Shown here one piece after another: positions 33,546 through 43,556 of a DNA stretch of 64,000 bases (position 1 is the stretch's first letter; every line of letters starts with the position of its first letter). The stretch is taken from the NCBI GenBank assembly GCA_903900155.1, contig CAIUMD010000114.1, forward strand, positions 89,933 through 153,932, read 5' to 3'. The notes under the pieces are model-generated. The model was not told the DNA's origin. It worked only from the letters and a program-made list of their open reading frames with translations, and made no database searches. Position numbers and translations under genes: made by a program. Source of the stretch: an uncultured Caulobacterales bacterium. GTDB lineage: Bacteria; Pseudomonadota; Alphaproteobacteria; Caulobacterales; Caulobacteraceae.

Positions 33546-35129
33546 TCATTCCGCGCCGGGCAGGCCGGTGGGCGGAGCGTCGTCGTCCAGTTCGTGGACT
33601 TCGCCGCGCAGGCCCTTGCCGACGTGGCTCTTGCGGAAGCCGTAGGCGAAGTAGATCACCAGGCCGATCGCGCCCCAGACGGGCAGCACGGCCATCGCCT
33701 CGAAGGGCAGGTTGAAGTACAGCACCGCGCAGCCGAGCATGGCGATCGGGGCGATGACCCACACCAGCGGCGTCTTGAACGGACGCGGACGGTTCGGATC
33801 CTTCACGCGCAGCACCATCACGGCGATCGACACCATGAAGAAGGCGAACAGCGTGCCCGAGTTCGAGATGTCGGCCAGCTGACCCACCGGGAAGAAGGCG
33901 GCGGCGACGGCGACGCAGAGGCCGGTGAAGATGGTGACGACGTAGGGCGTCTTCCACTTCGGGTGGATGGTGGCGAAGCTCTTCGGCAGCAGGCCGTCGC
34001 GGGCCATGACGAAGAAGATGCGGGTCTGGCCGTAGATCATCATCAGGATGACCGAGGGCAGGGCCAGGTTGGCGGCCAGGCCCAGCAGATTGCCCAGAAC
34101 CGGGAAGTTGATCTGGCGCAGGACATGGGCCAGGGCCTCGTTCGAGCAGACCAGGGCTTCCTTGTTGGCGGCCAGGTTGCAGGCGGCGGTAAAGGCGGCC
34201 GAGCCCGGCTGGACGACCGAGCCGTCGATGCCGTGCACCGGCTGGGCGCCGACGGCGCCGATCGCGCCCGCGGCGACCAGCAGGTAGAAGATGGTGCAGA
34301 GCGCCAGCGAGCCGATCAGGCCGATGGGAACGTTGCGCTGCGGATCCTTGGTCTCTTCGGCGGCCGTCGAGACGGCGTCGAAGCCGACATAGGCGAAGAA
34401 GATCGAGGCGGCGGCGCCGACCACGCCCATGCCGGTCGTGCCGGTCGGGCCGAACCAGCCGTTCGGGGTGAAGGGCGAGAAGTTGCCGGTCTTCAGAACC
34501 GGCAGGGCCATGACGACGAACACGGTCAGGGCGGTGACCTTGATGGCCACCAGCACGGCGTTGACGCGGGCGCTCTCGGTGGTGCCGATGACCAGCAGGG
34601 CGGTCACGGTCAGCGCCACGATGATGGCCGGGACGTTGACGATGCCGGCGCTGAAGTCGGCGACCGGCATCCAGCCGTTCATCGACCAGGCGGGGCCGTG
34701 CCGCAGGGCGTCGGGCCAGTGGAAGCCGAGGGCGTTCTCAATGAGGCCCAGGAAATAGCCGGACCAGCCGACCGACACGGCCGACGCCGCCACGGCGTAT
34801 TCCAGGATCAGCGCCCAGCCGACCATCCAGGCCAGCAGTTCGCCCATGACGGCGTAGGAATAGGTGTAGGCCGAGCCCGACACCGGGACCATCGAGGCCA
34901 GTTCGGAGTAGCAGAGGGCGGCGAAGGCGCAGACGGCGCCGGCGATCACGAAGGACCACATCATGCCCGGGCCGGCCTTCTGGGCGGCGGCGGCGGTCAG
35001 AACGAAGATCCCGGTGCCGATGATCGCGCCGACACCCAGCAGCGTCAGCTGGATGGGACCAAGCGAGCGGTGAAGGGATTTTTTCTCAGCCGTCGCTAGG
35101 ATCGCATCAAGCGATTTAACGCGCCACAT
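33546..35129 (-). CDS. APC family amino acid permease (cationic amino acid transporter type)
   Basis: The 527-residue transporter has about 12-14 membrane helices and the amino acid-polyamine-organocation signature GVGAIIGTGIFVLT in helix 1 (residues 33-46). GPGMMWSFVIAG and YSELASMVPVSGSAYTY follow in helices 2-3. Its closest pattern is the CAT/YfnA subgroup, which takes up basic or other amino acids by proton symport. The ATG at 35129 is preceded by a perfect AGGAGG. The gene is monocistronic, with its own terminator. Confidence 0.92.
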   Translation of the reverse strand: MWRVKSLDAILATAEKKSLHRSLGPIQLTLLGVGAIIGTGIFVLTAAAAQKAGPGMMWSFVIAGAVCAFAALCYSELASMVPVSGSAYTYSYAVMGELLAWMVGWALILEYAVAASAVSVGWSGYFLGLIENALGFHWPDALRHGPAWSMNGWMPVADFSAGIVNVPAIIVALTVTALLVIGTTESARVNAVLVAIKVTALTVFVVMALPVLKTGNFSPFTPNGWFGPTGTTGMGVVGAAASIFFAYVGFDAVSTAAEETKDPQRNVPIGLIGSLALCTIFYLLVAAGAIGAVGAQPVHGIDGSVVQPGSAAFTAACNLAANKEALVCSNEALAHVLRQINFPVLGNLLGLAANLALPSVILMMIYGQTRIFFVMARDGLLPKSFATIHPKWKTPYVVTIFTGLCVAVAAAFFPVGQLADISNSGTLFAFFMVSIAVMVLRVKDPNRPRPFKTPLVWVIAPIAMLGCAVLYFNLPFEAMAVLPVWGAIGLVIYFAYGFRKSHVGKGLRGEVHELDDDAPPTGLPGAE

Positions 35130-35293
35130 AGTTCCTCCTGGATAGGCAAGGATCCCCCCCGGGGGTCGCCTTTAGAAAATTTTGCGGACCGTGACCCTTT
35201 TATGAGCATGGGGTCAAGGTGGAGCAGCGGATGCGCGTAAATGTTCTCCGCGCCCCTGGCTAGTCCAGAGCTGCTTGAGGGCGGGCCGCGTCT

Positions 35294-37753
35294 GTGGCTA
35301 AAGCGGACGCGATGTTGCCCATTTTCGAGGCCCTTCCGGCGCTGAAAGGCGCCCTTGCACAACGGCAGACCGCTGTTCTCGTCGCGCCGCCCGGCGCGGG
35401 CAAGACCACGGCCGTTCCCTTGGCCCTGTTGGAAGAGCCGTGGGCCCGGGGGCGCAAGATCATCGTCCTGGAGCCCCGCCGCCTGGCCGCCCGCGCCGCC
35501 GCGTCGCGGATGGCCGCCAACTTGAGCGAATCCGTCGGCGAGACGGTCGGCTTTCGCGTGCGCCTGCAGTCGAAGGTTTCGGCCCGGACGCGGATCGAGG
35601 TCGTCACGGAGGGCGTCTTCACGCGGATGATTCTCGACGATCCGGGCCTGGACGGCGTCGCCGCTGTGCTGTTCGACGAGTTCCACGAACGCAGCCTGGA
35701 CGCGGATCTGGGCCTGGCCTTCGCCCGCGACGTGCAGAGCGTGCTGCGCGACGACCTGCGCCTGCTGATCATGTCGGCCACTCTGGACGGCGCCCGCATC
35801 TCGACCCTGCTGAACGACGCGCCGGTGGTCGAGAGCCAGGGCCGGATGTTCCCGGTCGACACTCGCTACCTCGGCCGCGACGAGCGCCAGCGCCTGGAGG
35901 AACGCGTCGGTCGCGCCGTCGAGCGGGCCCTGGCCGAGGAGAGCGGCTCGATCCTGGTCTTTCTGCCCGGCCAAGGCGAGATCCGCCGGGCCGAGAGCTG
36001 GCTGAACGAGCGCCTGCGCCGGCCGGATGTCGATGTCGCCCCGCTGTACGGCGCCCTGGAGCCCGCCGCCCAGGATCGCGCCATCAGCCCGTCGCCGGCC
36101 GGCCGTCGCAAGGTGGTGCTGGCCACCTCGATCGCCGAGACCAGCCTGACCATCGAGGGCGTGCGGGTCGTCATCGACGCCGGCCAGGCCCGCGTGCCGC
36201 GCTATGACCCGGCCTCGGGCATCACGCGGCTGGAGACCGTCCGCGTCAGCCGCGCCGCCGCCGACCAGCGCCGGGGCCGCGCCGGCCGCACCGAGCCGGG
36301 CGTCTGCTACCGCCTGTGGGACGTGCCCGAGACCCGGTCGCTGCCCGCCTTCGCCCGGCCCGAGATCCTGGAAGCCGACCTCTCGCGCCTGGCGCTCGAC
36401 CTGGCCCGCTGGGGTTCGCGCGATCCGGCCGGCCTGACCTTCCTGGATCCGCCCCCGGCAGCCGCCTTCGCCGAGGCGCGGACCTTGCTGACCCGTATTC
36501 AGGCGCTGGACGGGCAGGGCGATCTCACCGCCCACGGCAAGGCCCTGGCCGAGATGCCGCTGCCGCCGCGCCTGGCCCACATGGTCGTCCGCGGTGCCGC
36601 TTCCGGGCAAGCCCGCGAGGCCGCCGAGATCGCCGCCGTGCTGACCGAGCAGGGGCTGGGCGGCAAGGATGTCGACCTGCGCCGGCGGCTGGAAAATCTG
36701 CACCGCGACCGCTCGCCGAGAAGCCGCGACGCCATGGCCCTGGTCGAGCGCTGGTCGCGCGCCGCGGGCCGCGCCTCCGGCGCCAAGGCGCTGGAAACCG
36801 GCCTGATGCTGGCCGAGGCCTACCCAGAGCGCGTGGCCAAGGCGCGCGGCAAGCCCGGCGAGTTTCAGCTGGCCGGGGGGCGCGGCGTCTATCTGGAACC
36901 GACCGATCCCTTGGCCCGCGAGGCCTGGCTGGCGGTGGGCGAGCTGGGCGGCGGCGACAGCCGTGACCGCATCCTGCTCGCCGCCGCCGTCGACGAGGCC
37001 GACCTGCGCGAGACCTTCGCCGACCGCCTGGTGGCCGAGGACCGCCTGGAGACCGCCGGCGGCAAGGTCCGCGCCAAGCGCCTGCTGCGCCTGGGTCGCC
37101 TCGTGCTGGAAGAGCGGCTGATCGAGAACCCCGACCCGGCCCTGATCGCCGGCGCCCTGTTGGACCAGGTCCGCGCCGACGGTCTGTCCGGTCTGAGGCT
37201 CGGCAAGGGCGTCGAGGGTTTCCGCAGCCGGGTCGCCTTCCTGCGTGACCTCGACGGCGCGACCTGGCCGGATTTGTCGGACGCCGCCCTGATCGCACGC
37301 CTGGACGAATGGCTGGAGCCGTTGCTGCATGGCCGCTCGTCCCTGGCCAGCGTTGATGAAAGCAGCCTTGACGGCGCGATCCGGTCGCTGGTCGCCTGGG
37401 ACATGCAGCAGAAGATCGACGCCATGCTGCCGGCCCGCTTCACCGCCCCGACCGGCACCACGGTGGCCATCGACTACGCCGCCGAGGCCGGCCCGCGCAT
37501 CGATATCCGCGTGCAGGAGCTGTTCGGCCTGACCGAGCACCCCAGCATCGCCGGCGGCAAGGTGCCGCTGGTGCTGTCGCTGCTGTCGCCCGGCCACAAG
37601 CCGATCCAGATCACTCGCGACCTGCCCGGCTTCTGGAAGGGCTCCTGGCGCGAGGTGAAGATCGAGATGAAGGGCCGCTATCCGCGCCACGTCTGGCCGG
37701 ACGACCCGGCCAACACGGCGCCGACGACGCGAGCCAAGCCGCGCGGGACTTAG
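35294..37753 (+). CDS. hrpB: ATP-dependent RNA helicase HrpB
   Basis: The 819-residue protein matches HrpB in length and layout. Walker A is APPGAGKTT (residues 31-39), the DEAH-box variant is DEFH, motif III is SATLDG, and motif VI is QRRGRAGRTEPG. The helicase-associated and C-terminal HrpB domains follow, with a final basic RHVWPDDP region. The GTG at 35294 with GAGGGCGGG 8 bases upstream is the likely start; ATG 35312 is the alternative. The last four bases overlap the convergent methyltransferase gene. Confidence 0.94.
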   Translation: MAKADAMLPIFEALPALKGALAQRQTAVLVAPPGAGKTTAVPLALLEEPWARGRKIIVLEPRRLAARAAASRMAANLSESVGETVGFRVRLQSKVSARTRIEVVTEGVFTRMILDDPGLDGVAAVLFDEFHERSLDADLGLAFARDVQSVLRDDLRLLIMSATLDGARISTLLNDAPVVESQGRMFPVDTRYLGRDERQRLEERVGRAVERALAEESGSILVFLPGQGEIRRAESWLNERLRRPDVDVAPLYGALEPAAQDRAISPSPAGRRKVVLATSIAETSLTIEGVRVVIDAGQARVPRYDPASGITRLETVRVSRAAADQRRGRAGRTEPGVCYRLWDVPETRSLPAFARPEILEADLSRLALDLARWGSRDPAGLTFLDPPPAAAFAEARTLLTRIQALDGQGDLTAHGKALAEMPLPPRLAHMVVRGAASGQAREAAEIAAVLTEQGLGGKDVDLRRRLENLHRDRSPRSRDAMALVERWSRAAGRASGAKALETGLMLAEAYPERVAKARGKPGEFQLAGGRGVYLEPTDPLAREAWLAVGELGGGDSRDRILLAAAVDEADLRETFADRLVAEDRLETAGGKVRAKRLLRLGRLVLEERLIENPDPALIAGALLDQVRADGLSGLRLGKGVEGFRSRVAFLRDLDGATWPDLSDAALIARLDEWLEPLLHGRSSLASVDESSLDGAIRSLVAWDMQQKIDAMLPARFTAPTGTTVAIDYAAEAGPRIDIRVQELFGLTEHPSIAGGKVPLVLSLLSPGHKPIQITRDLPGFWKGSWREVKIEMKGRYPRHVWPDDPANTAPTTRAKPRGT

Positions 37754-38541
37754 CCCGTGACCGTGTAGATCATGATCCCCGTGGCCACCGACAGGTTCAG
37801 GCTGTCGGCGCGGCCGCGCATCGGGATCTTGACGTTGACGTCGCAGGCGGCGGCCAGTTCGGGCGGCAGGCCCTGCTGCTCGTTGCCCATCAGGATCAGC
37901 GACGGCTTCACATAGTCGGCGCTCTTGTGGTCGACCGTGGCGGTCAGCAGGGTGCCGACCACGCTGCCGGGCCAGGTCTCGCGCCAGGCCAGGAATTCCT
38001 GCACCGAGGCCTTGGCGATCTTCACCGCGAAGACCGAGCCCATGGTCGCGCGCACGCCCTCGACCGAGTAGGGGTCGACGCAGTCGCCGACCAGGATCAC
38101 CCCGCCGCAGCCGGCCGCGTCGGCGGTGCGGATGACGGTGCCCAGGTTGCCCGGATCGCGGACGGCCTGCATGGCCACCCAGCACGGCGCGCTCTCGGGC
38201 ACGATGGCCGACAGGGGCGTGTAGACCTGCTTGAACACAGCGACCACGGCCTGCGGGTTATCGCGGCGCGAGACCTTTTCCAGGATCTCGCGATTGACCT
38301 CGATGACCTCGCCGCCAGCCTTCACGCAGGCGGCGACGGCCTTCTTCAGCATCGGGTGGTCGGCCGCGTCGGGGCCGTACATGACGATCTTGGGCGCGTG
38401 GCCGCAGTCGATCGCCTCGATGACGATCTTCAGGCCCTCGGCCAGGAAGAGGCCGCTCTCTTCCCGCTCCTTGCGCATGTGCAGGGCGCGGACGGCCTTG
38501 ACCGTGTTGTTGGTCAGGGAGGTGACAGTCTTGGCGTTCAC
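37750..38541 (-). CDS. TrmH/SpoU family RNA 2'-O-methyltransferase
   Basis: The 263-residue SPOUT methyltransferase has an N-terminal substrate-binding domain and the three SpoU motifs: RDPGNLGTVIRTADAAG, LILMGNEQQGLP and IPMRGRADSLNLSVATGI. They form the knotted SAM site that methylates rRNA or tRNA ribose. The start is the GTG at 38541 with GGAGGG 8 bases upstream; an ORF extending further upstream is only read-through of another frame. It follows the SAM methyltransferase gene by 2 bp. Confidence 0.9.
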   Translation of the reverse strand: MNAKTVTSLTNNTVKAVRALHMRKEREESGLFLAEGLKIVIEAIDCGHAPKIVMYGPDAADHPMLKKAVAACVKAGGEVIEVNREILEKVSRRDNPQAVVAVFKQVYTPLSAIVPESAPCWVAMQAVRDPGNLGTVIRTADAAGCGGVILVGDCVDPYSVEGVRATMGSVFAVKIAKASVQEFLAWRETWPGSVVGTLLTATVDHKSADYVKPSLILMGNEQQGLPPELAAACDVNVKIPMRGRADSLNLSVATGIMIYTVTG

Positions 38542-38543
38542 GT

Positions 38544-39455
38544 TCAGCCCTCCGAAGACCAGCGGGCGAAGAACGACAGGCCGATCTCGCGGTCGCCCTT
38601 TTCCTCGACCAGCGACAGCTCGCCCCAGTCGATGACGCCGCCGCGGCCTTCCAGTTCCTGGGCCAAGAGGCCCGACATCGCCGCGCCCGAGACGCGGGCG
38701 GCATAGGCGTTCATCAGCAGGAACGAGGCGTCGTCCGAGAGCAGGGCGGCGCAATCCTTGGTCAGGGCGGCCAGGTCCTCGAACAGGCGCCAGACCTCGC
38801 CGTCGGCGCCGCGGCCGAACTTGGGCGGGTCCAGGATGATGCCGTCATAGGTGTTGCCGCGCCGGACCTCGCGGGCCACGAACTTGCGGGCGTCCTCGAC
38901 GATCCAGCGGATCGGCTTGTCGGCGAGGCCCGCGAAGGCGGCGTTCTCACGCGCGAAGCCGACCGACTTCTTGGAGGCGTCCACGTGGGTGACGGCCGCG
39001 CCGGCGGCGGCGCAGACCAGCGAGGCCACGCCCGTATAGCCGAACAGATTCAAGATCTTCGGCTGAGGGCCTGAGGTCGCGCACAGCGCCCGGACGCGTT
39101 CGTCCTGCCAGGCCCAGTTGGCGGCCTGTTCGGGGAAGAAGGCCAGATGGCGGAACGGCGTGAACTGGCCGTGGAACCTGGCCTTGCCCCAGGCGAGGTC
39201 GAACTTCTCGATCGGCTTGCCCTTGAAGCGCCAGCGGCCGGCCTCGTCCTCGTCGGTAGGGTCGAAGACGGCGTCGGCATTGTCCCAGACCTTCTGGTCC
39301 AGGCGCGGGGCCCAGAAGCACTGCGGCTCGGGGCGGACGACCGTGTAGCGGCCATAGCGCTCCAGCTTCTTGCCGTTGCCGCTATCCAGCAGGGCGTAGT
39401 CGGCCCAGCCGGGGGTGCGCATGACGATGGGGGCGGGAGCGATCTTGGGAGCCAT
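38544..39455 (-). CDS. Class I SAM-dependent methyltransferase (RlmI/RlmK-like)
   Basis: The 303-residue protein has a Rossmann-type methyltransferase domain with motif I ILNLFGYTGVASL, the acidic strand AVTHVDASKK and the catalytic motif ILDPPKFGRG, typical of RlmI-like 23S rRNA m5C methyltransferases. It lacks the PUA domain and has a short beta-rich N-terminus instead. The start ATG is at 39455. It forms a pair with the SpoU-type methyltransferase downstream, so an RNA modification role is likely. Confidence 0.88.
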   Translation of the reverse strand: MAPKIAPAPIVMRTPGWADYALLDSGNGKKLERYGRYTVVRPEPQCFWAPRLDQKVWDNADAVFDPTDEDEAGRWRFKGKPIEKFDLAWGKARFHGQFTPFRHLAFFPEQAANWAWQDERVRALCATSGPQPKILNLFGYTGVASLVCAAAGAAVTHVDASKKSVGFARENAAFAGLADKPIRWIVEDARKFVAREVRRGNTYDGIILDPPKFGRGADGEVWRLFEDLAALTKDCAALLSDDASFLLMNAYAARVSGAAMSGLLAQELEGRGGVIDWGELSLVEEKGDREIGLSFFARWSSEG

Positions 39456-39472
39456 CGCCCGCCCATACCTTT

Positions 39473-40903
39473 TTAGAGGTGGTGAGGTCCAGAGCGGGGC
39501 GTGTGCCGGGTCTTGTCCCAACGGTGTGGCGCGGTGATGAACTGGTGCAGGGCTTTGACCGCCGCCGCGCTCTGGAGCAGCCAATAGAAGGGCATCCCGA
39601 ACAGGTGCAGCGACTTGGGTCGACCGCCGGCCCGCATCACCCCGCGCGCCCCGGCGATGGCCGCCGAGCCCCAGCCCAGCATGTAGAGCATCAGGTCCCA
39701 CGCGGGGATGCCGAAGGCCGCGTCGGGGATGTAGTCGATGATCGCTGCGGTGACGGCGACCGCCATCACCGGCCCGTGCAGGTGCGAGGAGGCCACCGAC
39801 TGCGCCAGGGTCAGGACCAGCGCCACGGCGTTGCGCGGCTGGCGCGGGACCGGGCCGCGCGCGTGCACGGCCAGGGTCTGCATGTGGCCCTTGATCCAGC
39901 GGGCGCGCTGGGGGAACCACTGCTCGGTCGTGGTCGGGGCGGTTTCCCAGGTCGGGCGGCCGATCACGCCCAGGCGGTGCCCGGCGGCGGCGAGGCGGAA
40001 GCCGACATCGGCGTCCTCGGTGACGTTGTAGGGATCCCAGCCGCCGACGGCGCGCAGCGGGGCGGTCTTGAAGTGGTTGCTGGTGCCGCCCAGCGGAAAG
40101 GCCAGGCCCCAGCGGGCCAGGGCCGGCAGCAGCACCTCGAAGTGGGCGGCGTATTCCAGCCGGAACTGCTGGGGCAGGAACAGCGAAAAGCCCGGATCCT
40201 CGATCCGCAGCGGCGCTTGCAGGCAGGCGACACGCGGGTCCGAGGCGGCGAAGCGGGCGGCCGCTTCGCGCAGTTGGCCGGGATCGGGCATGTCCTCGGC
40301 GTCATAGATCACCACCAACTCGCCCCGCGCTCGGTCCAGGGCGTGGTTGCAGGCGCGCGGCTTGGTCTTGGGAACGCCCGGCGGGGCGATCAGCACCTGG
40401 ACGAAGGCGGGCAGGTCGAGGGCGCGCACGGCGGCCTTGGTGATCTCGTCGTCGGCCTCCAGCACGATCAGCGCCTGGAGACGGTCGCGCGGATAGTCGA
40501 TGGCGACCAGGTTCTGGACCAACTCGGCGACGACCTCGGCCTCGCGATAGAGCGGGGCGATGATCGTGTAGGTCGGCAGGTCCGCCTCGGCCAGGAGCGG
40601 GACGCGGACCGGCGGCAGCGGCGTGCAGGCCGCCGCCAGACGTGTCGCGCCGCCCAGCAGGAAGACGCCGAAGAACAGGTGGTGGAGCACCGTCATGGCG
40701 CTGTTTGGATCCAGCGCTACGCCCAGCGCGGCCAGCAGCCCGGCCAGGGCGACAAAGGCCGCCTGGCCGCGCGACAGCGTCATGTGCGCGCCGTCACTTG
40801 CCCCTGGCCGCGCGCCGGTGTCCACCGGTCCTTCCTGTGCGACAGGCACAGGTCCGCCCATCGGCCTGGACGCGAAGTCCAGCCGCCTTTCCTCGCGCGC
40901 CAT
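39473..40903 (-). CDS. Membrane glycosyltransferase family 2 protein
   Basis: The 476-residue processive-type glycosyltransferase has two N-terminal helices, a GT-A domain with DAED (metal and donor binding), a TED catalytic triplet and the QRARW motif, and three or four C-terminal helices with LHLFGMPFYWLLQ. This layout matches cellulose-synthase-like transferases. The start may be the ATG at 40903 or the one at 40783, which removes a basic extension of low similarity. The sugar and acceptor are unknown. Confidence 0.85.
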   Translation of the reverse strand: MAREERRLDFASRPMGGPVPVAQEGPVDTGARPGASDGAHMTLSRGQAAFVALAGLLAALGVALDPNSAMTVLHHLFFGVFLLGGATRLAAACTPLPPVRVPLLAEADLPTYTIIAPLYREAEVVAELVQNLVAIDYPRDRLQALIVLEADDEITKAAVRALDLPAFVQVLIAPPGVPKTKPRACNHALDRARGELVVIYDAEDMPDPGQLREAAARFAASDPRVACLQAPLRIEDPGFSLFLPQQFRLEYAAHFEVLLPALARWGLAFPLGGTSNHFKTAPLRAVGGWDPYNVTEDADVGFRLAAAGHRLGVIGRPTWETAPTTTEQWFPQRARWIKGHMQTLAVHARGPVPRQPRNAVALVLTLAQSVASSHLHGPVMAVAVTAAIIDYIPDAAFGIPAWDLMLYMLGWGSAAIAGARGVMRAGGRPKSLHLFGMPFYWLLQSAAAVKALHQFITAPHRWDKTRHTPRSGPHHL

Positions 40904-41126
40904 GGCAGTCCCCGCCCATCAGCGCCGGAATGGCGCTCGCCCCAACGGCGCGCATAACGGAATCGCAACCAAAGGCTGTCAAATGGAAAAATGCGCGTTT
41001 TGCGACGTGCTTCTCGCGCGCGCGAGGCCGGGCTCGCCCGAAATTCTCCTGCGACGCACGTTCTTGCGACGGCTGGGTGATTCCCGTTTAGTGTCGGACC
41101 GGGGAAATGCAGGGGAAGCCAAGTCC

Positions 41127-41762
41127 GTGACGGTCGTTCTGAAGAAGCCTCACAAGTCCGCGCGAAAGCCCAAGGGCGACGGGCACTTGCGTCGAGGCGA
41201 GATCCTGGCGGCGGCGGAGAAGATCTTCATCGCCGAAGGCTATGCCGGCGCGACGATCCGCAAGATCGCCGACGCGGTGGGGGTGTCGTCGACGGCGCTC
41301 TACATGCACTTTCGCGACAAGGATCAGATCCTGCTGGAAATCAGCAACGACGCCATCGAGCGTCTGCTGGAACTGAACACGCAGATCGCCGCCCAGCCGA
41401 TCGATCCGGTGTCGCGTGTGCGGGTGATGCTGGAGGCGTACATGAAGTTCGCCCTCGACAACCCCAACACCTACCAGCTGGTGTTCTGCAGCACCGGCGA
41501 CCACATCTCGGCCGACAAGACCGCCGACGTGCTGGCGTTGGGCGACCGGTGCTTTGAGAAGTTCAGCGAGCCGGTGCACCAGATCGCCGCCCAGGGCCGC
41601 CTGCGCTCGGGCTCGGCCGTGCAGGCGGCCGAAGTGCTGTGGAGCGGCTGCCACGGCCTGGTCTCGCTGCTGATCACCAAGCCCTCGCGCGGATGGTCGG
41701 ATCCTGATCAGCTGATGAAGGTGATGCTGGACGGCCTGCTGCACGGCCTGGTCACGGACTGA
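41127..41762 (+). CDS. TetR family transcriptional regulator
   Basis: The 211-residue protein has a clear TetR DNA-binding domain (about 14-65: RRGEILAAAEKIF, then IRKIADAVGVSSTALYMHFRDKDQIL) and a helical C-terminal domain. The GTG at 41127 is preceded by AGGGGAA at 9-base spacing. It lies 4 bp upstream of the BtuF-like gene and may form an operon with the transporter, which makes the importer a likely target. Confidence 0.87.
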   Translation: MTVVLKKPHKSARKPKGDGHLRRGEILAAAEKIFIAEGYAGATIRKIADAVGVSSTALYMHFRDKDQILLEISNDAIERLLELNTQIAAQPIDPVSRVRVMLEAYMKFALDNPNTYQLVFCSTGDHISADKTADVLALGDRCFEKFSEPVHQIAAQGRLRSGSAVQAAEVLWSGCHGLVSLLITKPSRGWSDPDQLMKVMLDGLLHGLVTD

Positions 41763-41766
41763 TTTC

Positions 41767-42573
41767 ATGAGCGCCGTCAAGGCCTTGCGTGCGCTTCTGG
41801 CGGCGTTGGCGCTCGCGCCCGTGTCCGCCCTGGCCGGGCCGCGCGTGATGTCGCTGGACTCCTGCGCCGACCAATACGTGCTGGCCCTCGCGCCCCGCGA
41901 GACCATCGTCGGCCTCTCGCACCGCGCCATCTCCCGCGATAGCTACATGCGCAGCCGGGCCGGCGGCTTGCCGCTGCGGCGGGCGACGTTCGAAAGCCTG
42001 GTCGCTGCCCGACCGGAGGTCGTCGTGCGCCTGTGGGGCGGCGACGCGCGGCTATCCGAGGCCTTGGAAAAGAAGAACATCACCACCGTCGCCCTGGATG
42101 ACGCCGCCGACTTCGGCGGCCTGCGGGCCAATGTCCGCAAGGTCGCCGTCGCCCTGGACCGCAAGCCGCAGGGCGAAGCGCTGATCGCTCGGATGGACGC
42201 CCAGCTGGCCCGCTCGGCGGGCGCGGGGCAGGGGCGGGCGGCGCTCTATCTGACGCCGGGCGGCTTCACGGCGGGCTCGGGCACGCTGGTGGACGCCATG
42301 TTCAAGGCCGCCGGCTACACGAACGCGACCAAGGACCCGTACTTCGCCCCGGTGTCGCTGGAACGGATGGTCATGCAGCCGCCGGCGGCGGTGGTGCTGG
42401 GCCTGTTCGACATGGTTCGAGCCGGCGCTGATCGCTGGGGCCCTGGCCGTCACGCCGCGCTGCAAAAGGTGGTGAAGACCCGCACCGTGGCCTCGCTGCC
42501 GGCCTCGGTGGTCGGCTGCGCAGGCTGGTTCGCCGCCGATGGGGCGGAAGCCCTGGCGAGGGCGGCGCGATGA
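41767..42573 (+). CDS. ABC transporter substrate-binding protein (BtuF/FhuD type)
   Basis: The 268-residue protein has a signal peptide (residues 1-23) and a helical-backbone class III binding protein fold: RVMSLDSCADQYVLALAPRETIVGLSHRA at the N-lobe and VVVRLWGG in the hinge region. Such proteins bind cobalamin, ferric siderophores or heme. It overlaps the permease gene by 4 bases. No cobalamin riboswitch or TonB-dependent receptor is present in the window, so the ligand remains open. Confidence 0.85.
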   Translation: MSAVKALRALLAALALAPVSALAGPRVMSLDSCADQYVLALAPRETIVGLSHRAISRDSYMRSRAGGLPLRRATFESLVAARPEVVVRLWGGDARLSEALEKKNITTVALDDAADFGGLRANVRKVAVALDRKPQGEALIARMDAQLARSAGAGQGRAALYLTPGGFTAGSGTLVDAMFKAAGYTNATKDPYFAPVSLERMVMQPPAAVVLGLFDMVRAGADRWGPGRHAALQKVVKTRTVASLPASVVGCAGWFAADGAEALARAAR

Positions 42574-43556
42574 GCCTCATCCGTCTTTGCCTCCTGATGC
42601 TGCTGGCTTTGGCCGGCGCGGCGATCCTGGCGGTGTCGCTGGGCGAGACGCCACTGACCTTGGCGCAGTACGGCCAGGCGCTGGGCCACCCGGCCTCGCC
42701 GCCGGGTGAGGTGCTGTGGACCATCCGCGCGCCGCGTGTGGCCGTCGCGGCCCTGGTCGGGGCGGCTCTGGGCCTGGCGGGCGCGACCATGCAGGGGCTG
42801 CTGCGCAATCCGCTGGCCGATCCTGGCGTGCTGGGCGTCTCGGCCGTCTCGGGCCTGGGCGCGGCGCTGGCGATCTCGGCGGGCCTGGCGGTGGTTCCGG
42901 GCGGCATCGAGCTGTCGGCCCTGGTCGGCGCCCTGGCCGCCGGCGTCATGGTCGTGGCCCTGGCCGCGCGGTTCAGGGAGCCCGAGGCGCTGATCCTGTT
43001 CGGCGTGGCCCTGTCGGCGTTCGGGGGCGCTTTGACGGCGCTGGTCTTCAACCTCTCGCCCTCGCCGGTGGCGACGGCCGAGATCCTGGCCTGGCTGATG
43101 GGCTCGGTGCAGAACCGCGACTGGAGCGACGCCGCCCGCGCCCTGGTCCCGATGGCGATCGGCGCGGCCCTGTGCGTGCGAGCCGGGCAGGGGCTGCGGA
43201 TGCTGACCCTGGGCGAGGAGGCCGCGCGGATGTCGGGCCTGCCGATGTCGCGCCTGCGGGTCTATGCCGTGGCCGGCTCGACCTTGCTGACCGGCGCGGC
43301 TGTTGCGGCGGCGGGCGTGATCGGCTTCGTCGGCCTGGCCGCGCCGCATCTGGTGCGGGCGCTGGTCAAGGACGATCCGCGCCGGATCCTGTGGCCCTCG
43401 GCCCTGGCCGGCGCGCTGCTGCTGGTGCTGGCCGACCTGGCCGCCCGCCTGATCCCGACCGAGCAGGAACTGAAGCTGGGCGTCGTCACGGCCCTGTTCG
43501 GCGCCCCGGCCTTCGCCCTCTTGGCCTGGCGCGCCTCGCGGAGCTGGCGGGCATGA
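42570..43556 (+). CDS. FecCD/BtuC-type ABC transporter permease
   Basis: The 328-residue permease has nine to ten membrane helices and FecCD-family signatures: WTIRAPRVAVAALVGAALGLAG, then MQGLLRNPLADPGVLGVS and GFVGLAAPHLVR, which forms the coupling helix for the ATPase. It is translationally coupled on both sides (ATGA overlaps). Confidence 0.92.
   Translation: MSLIRLCLLMLLALAGAAILAVSLGETPLTLAQYGQALGHPASPPGEVLWTIRAPRVAVAALVGAALGLAGATMQGLLRNPLADPGVLGVSAVSGLGAALAISAGLAVVPGGIELSALVGALAAGVMVVALAARFREPEALILFGVALSAFGGALTALVFNLSPSPVATAEILAWLMGSVQNRDWSDAARALVPMAIGAALCVRAGQGLRMLTLGEEAARMSGLPMSRLRVYAVAGSTLLTGAAVAAAGVIGFVGLAAPHLVRALVKDDPRRILWPSALAGALLLVLADLAARLIPTEQELKLGVVTALFGAPAFALLAWRASRSWRA

Noticed and set aside
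35096..38185. A 1029-codon open frame antisense to hrpB
   Set aside because: It lies opposite a clear full-length HrpB and shows only composition-driven repeats.
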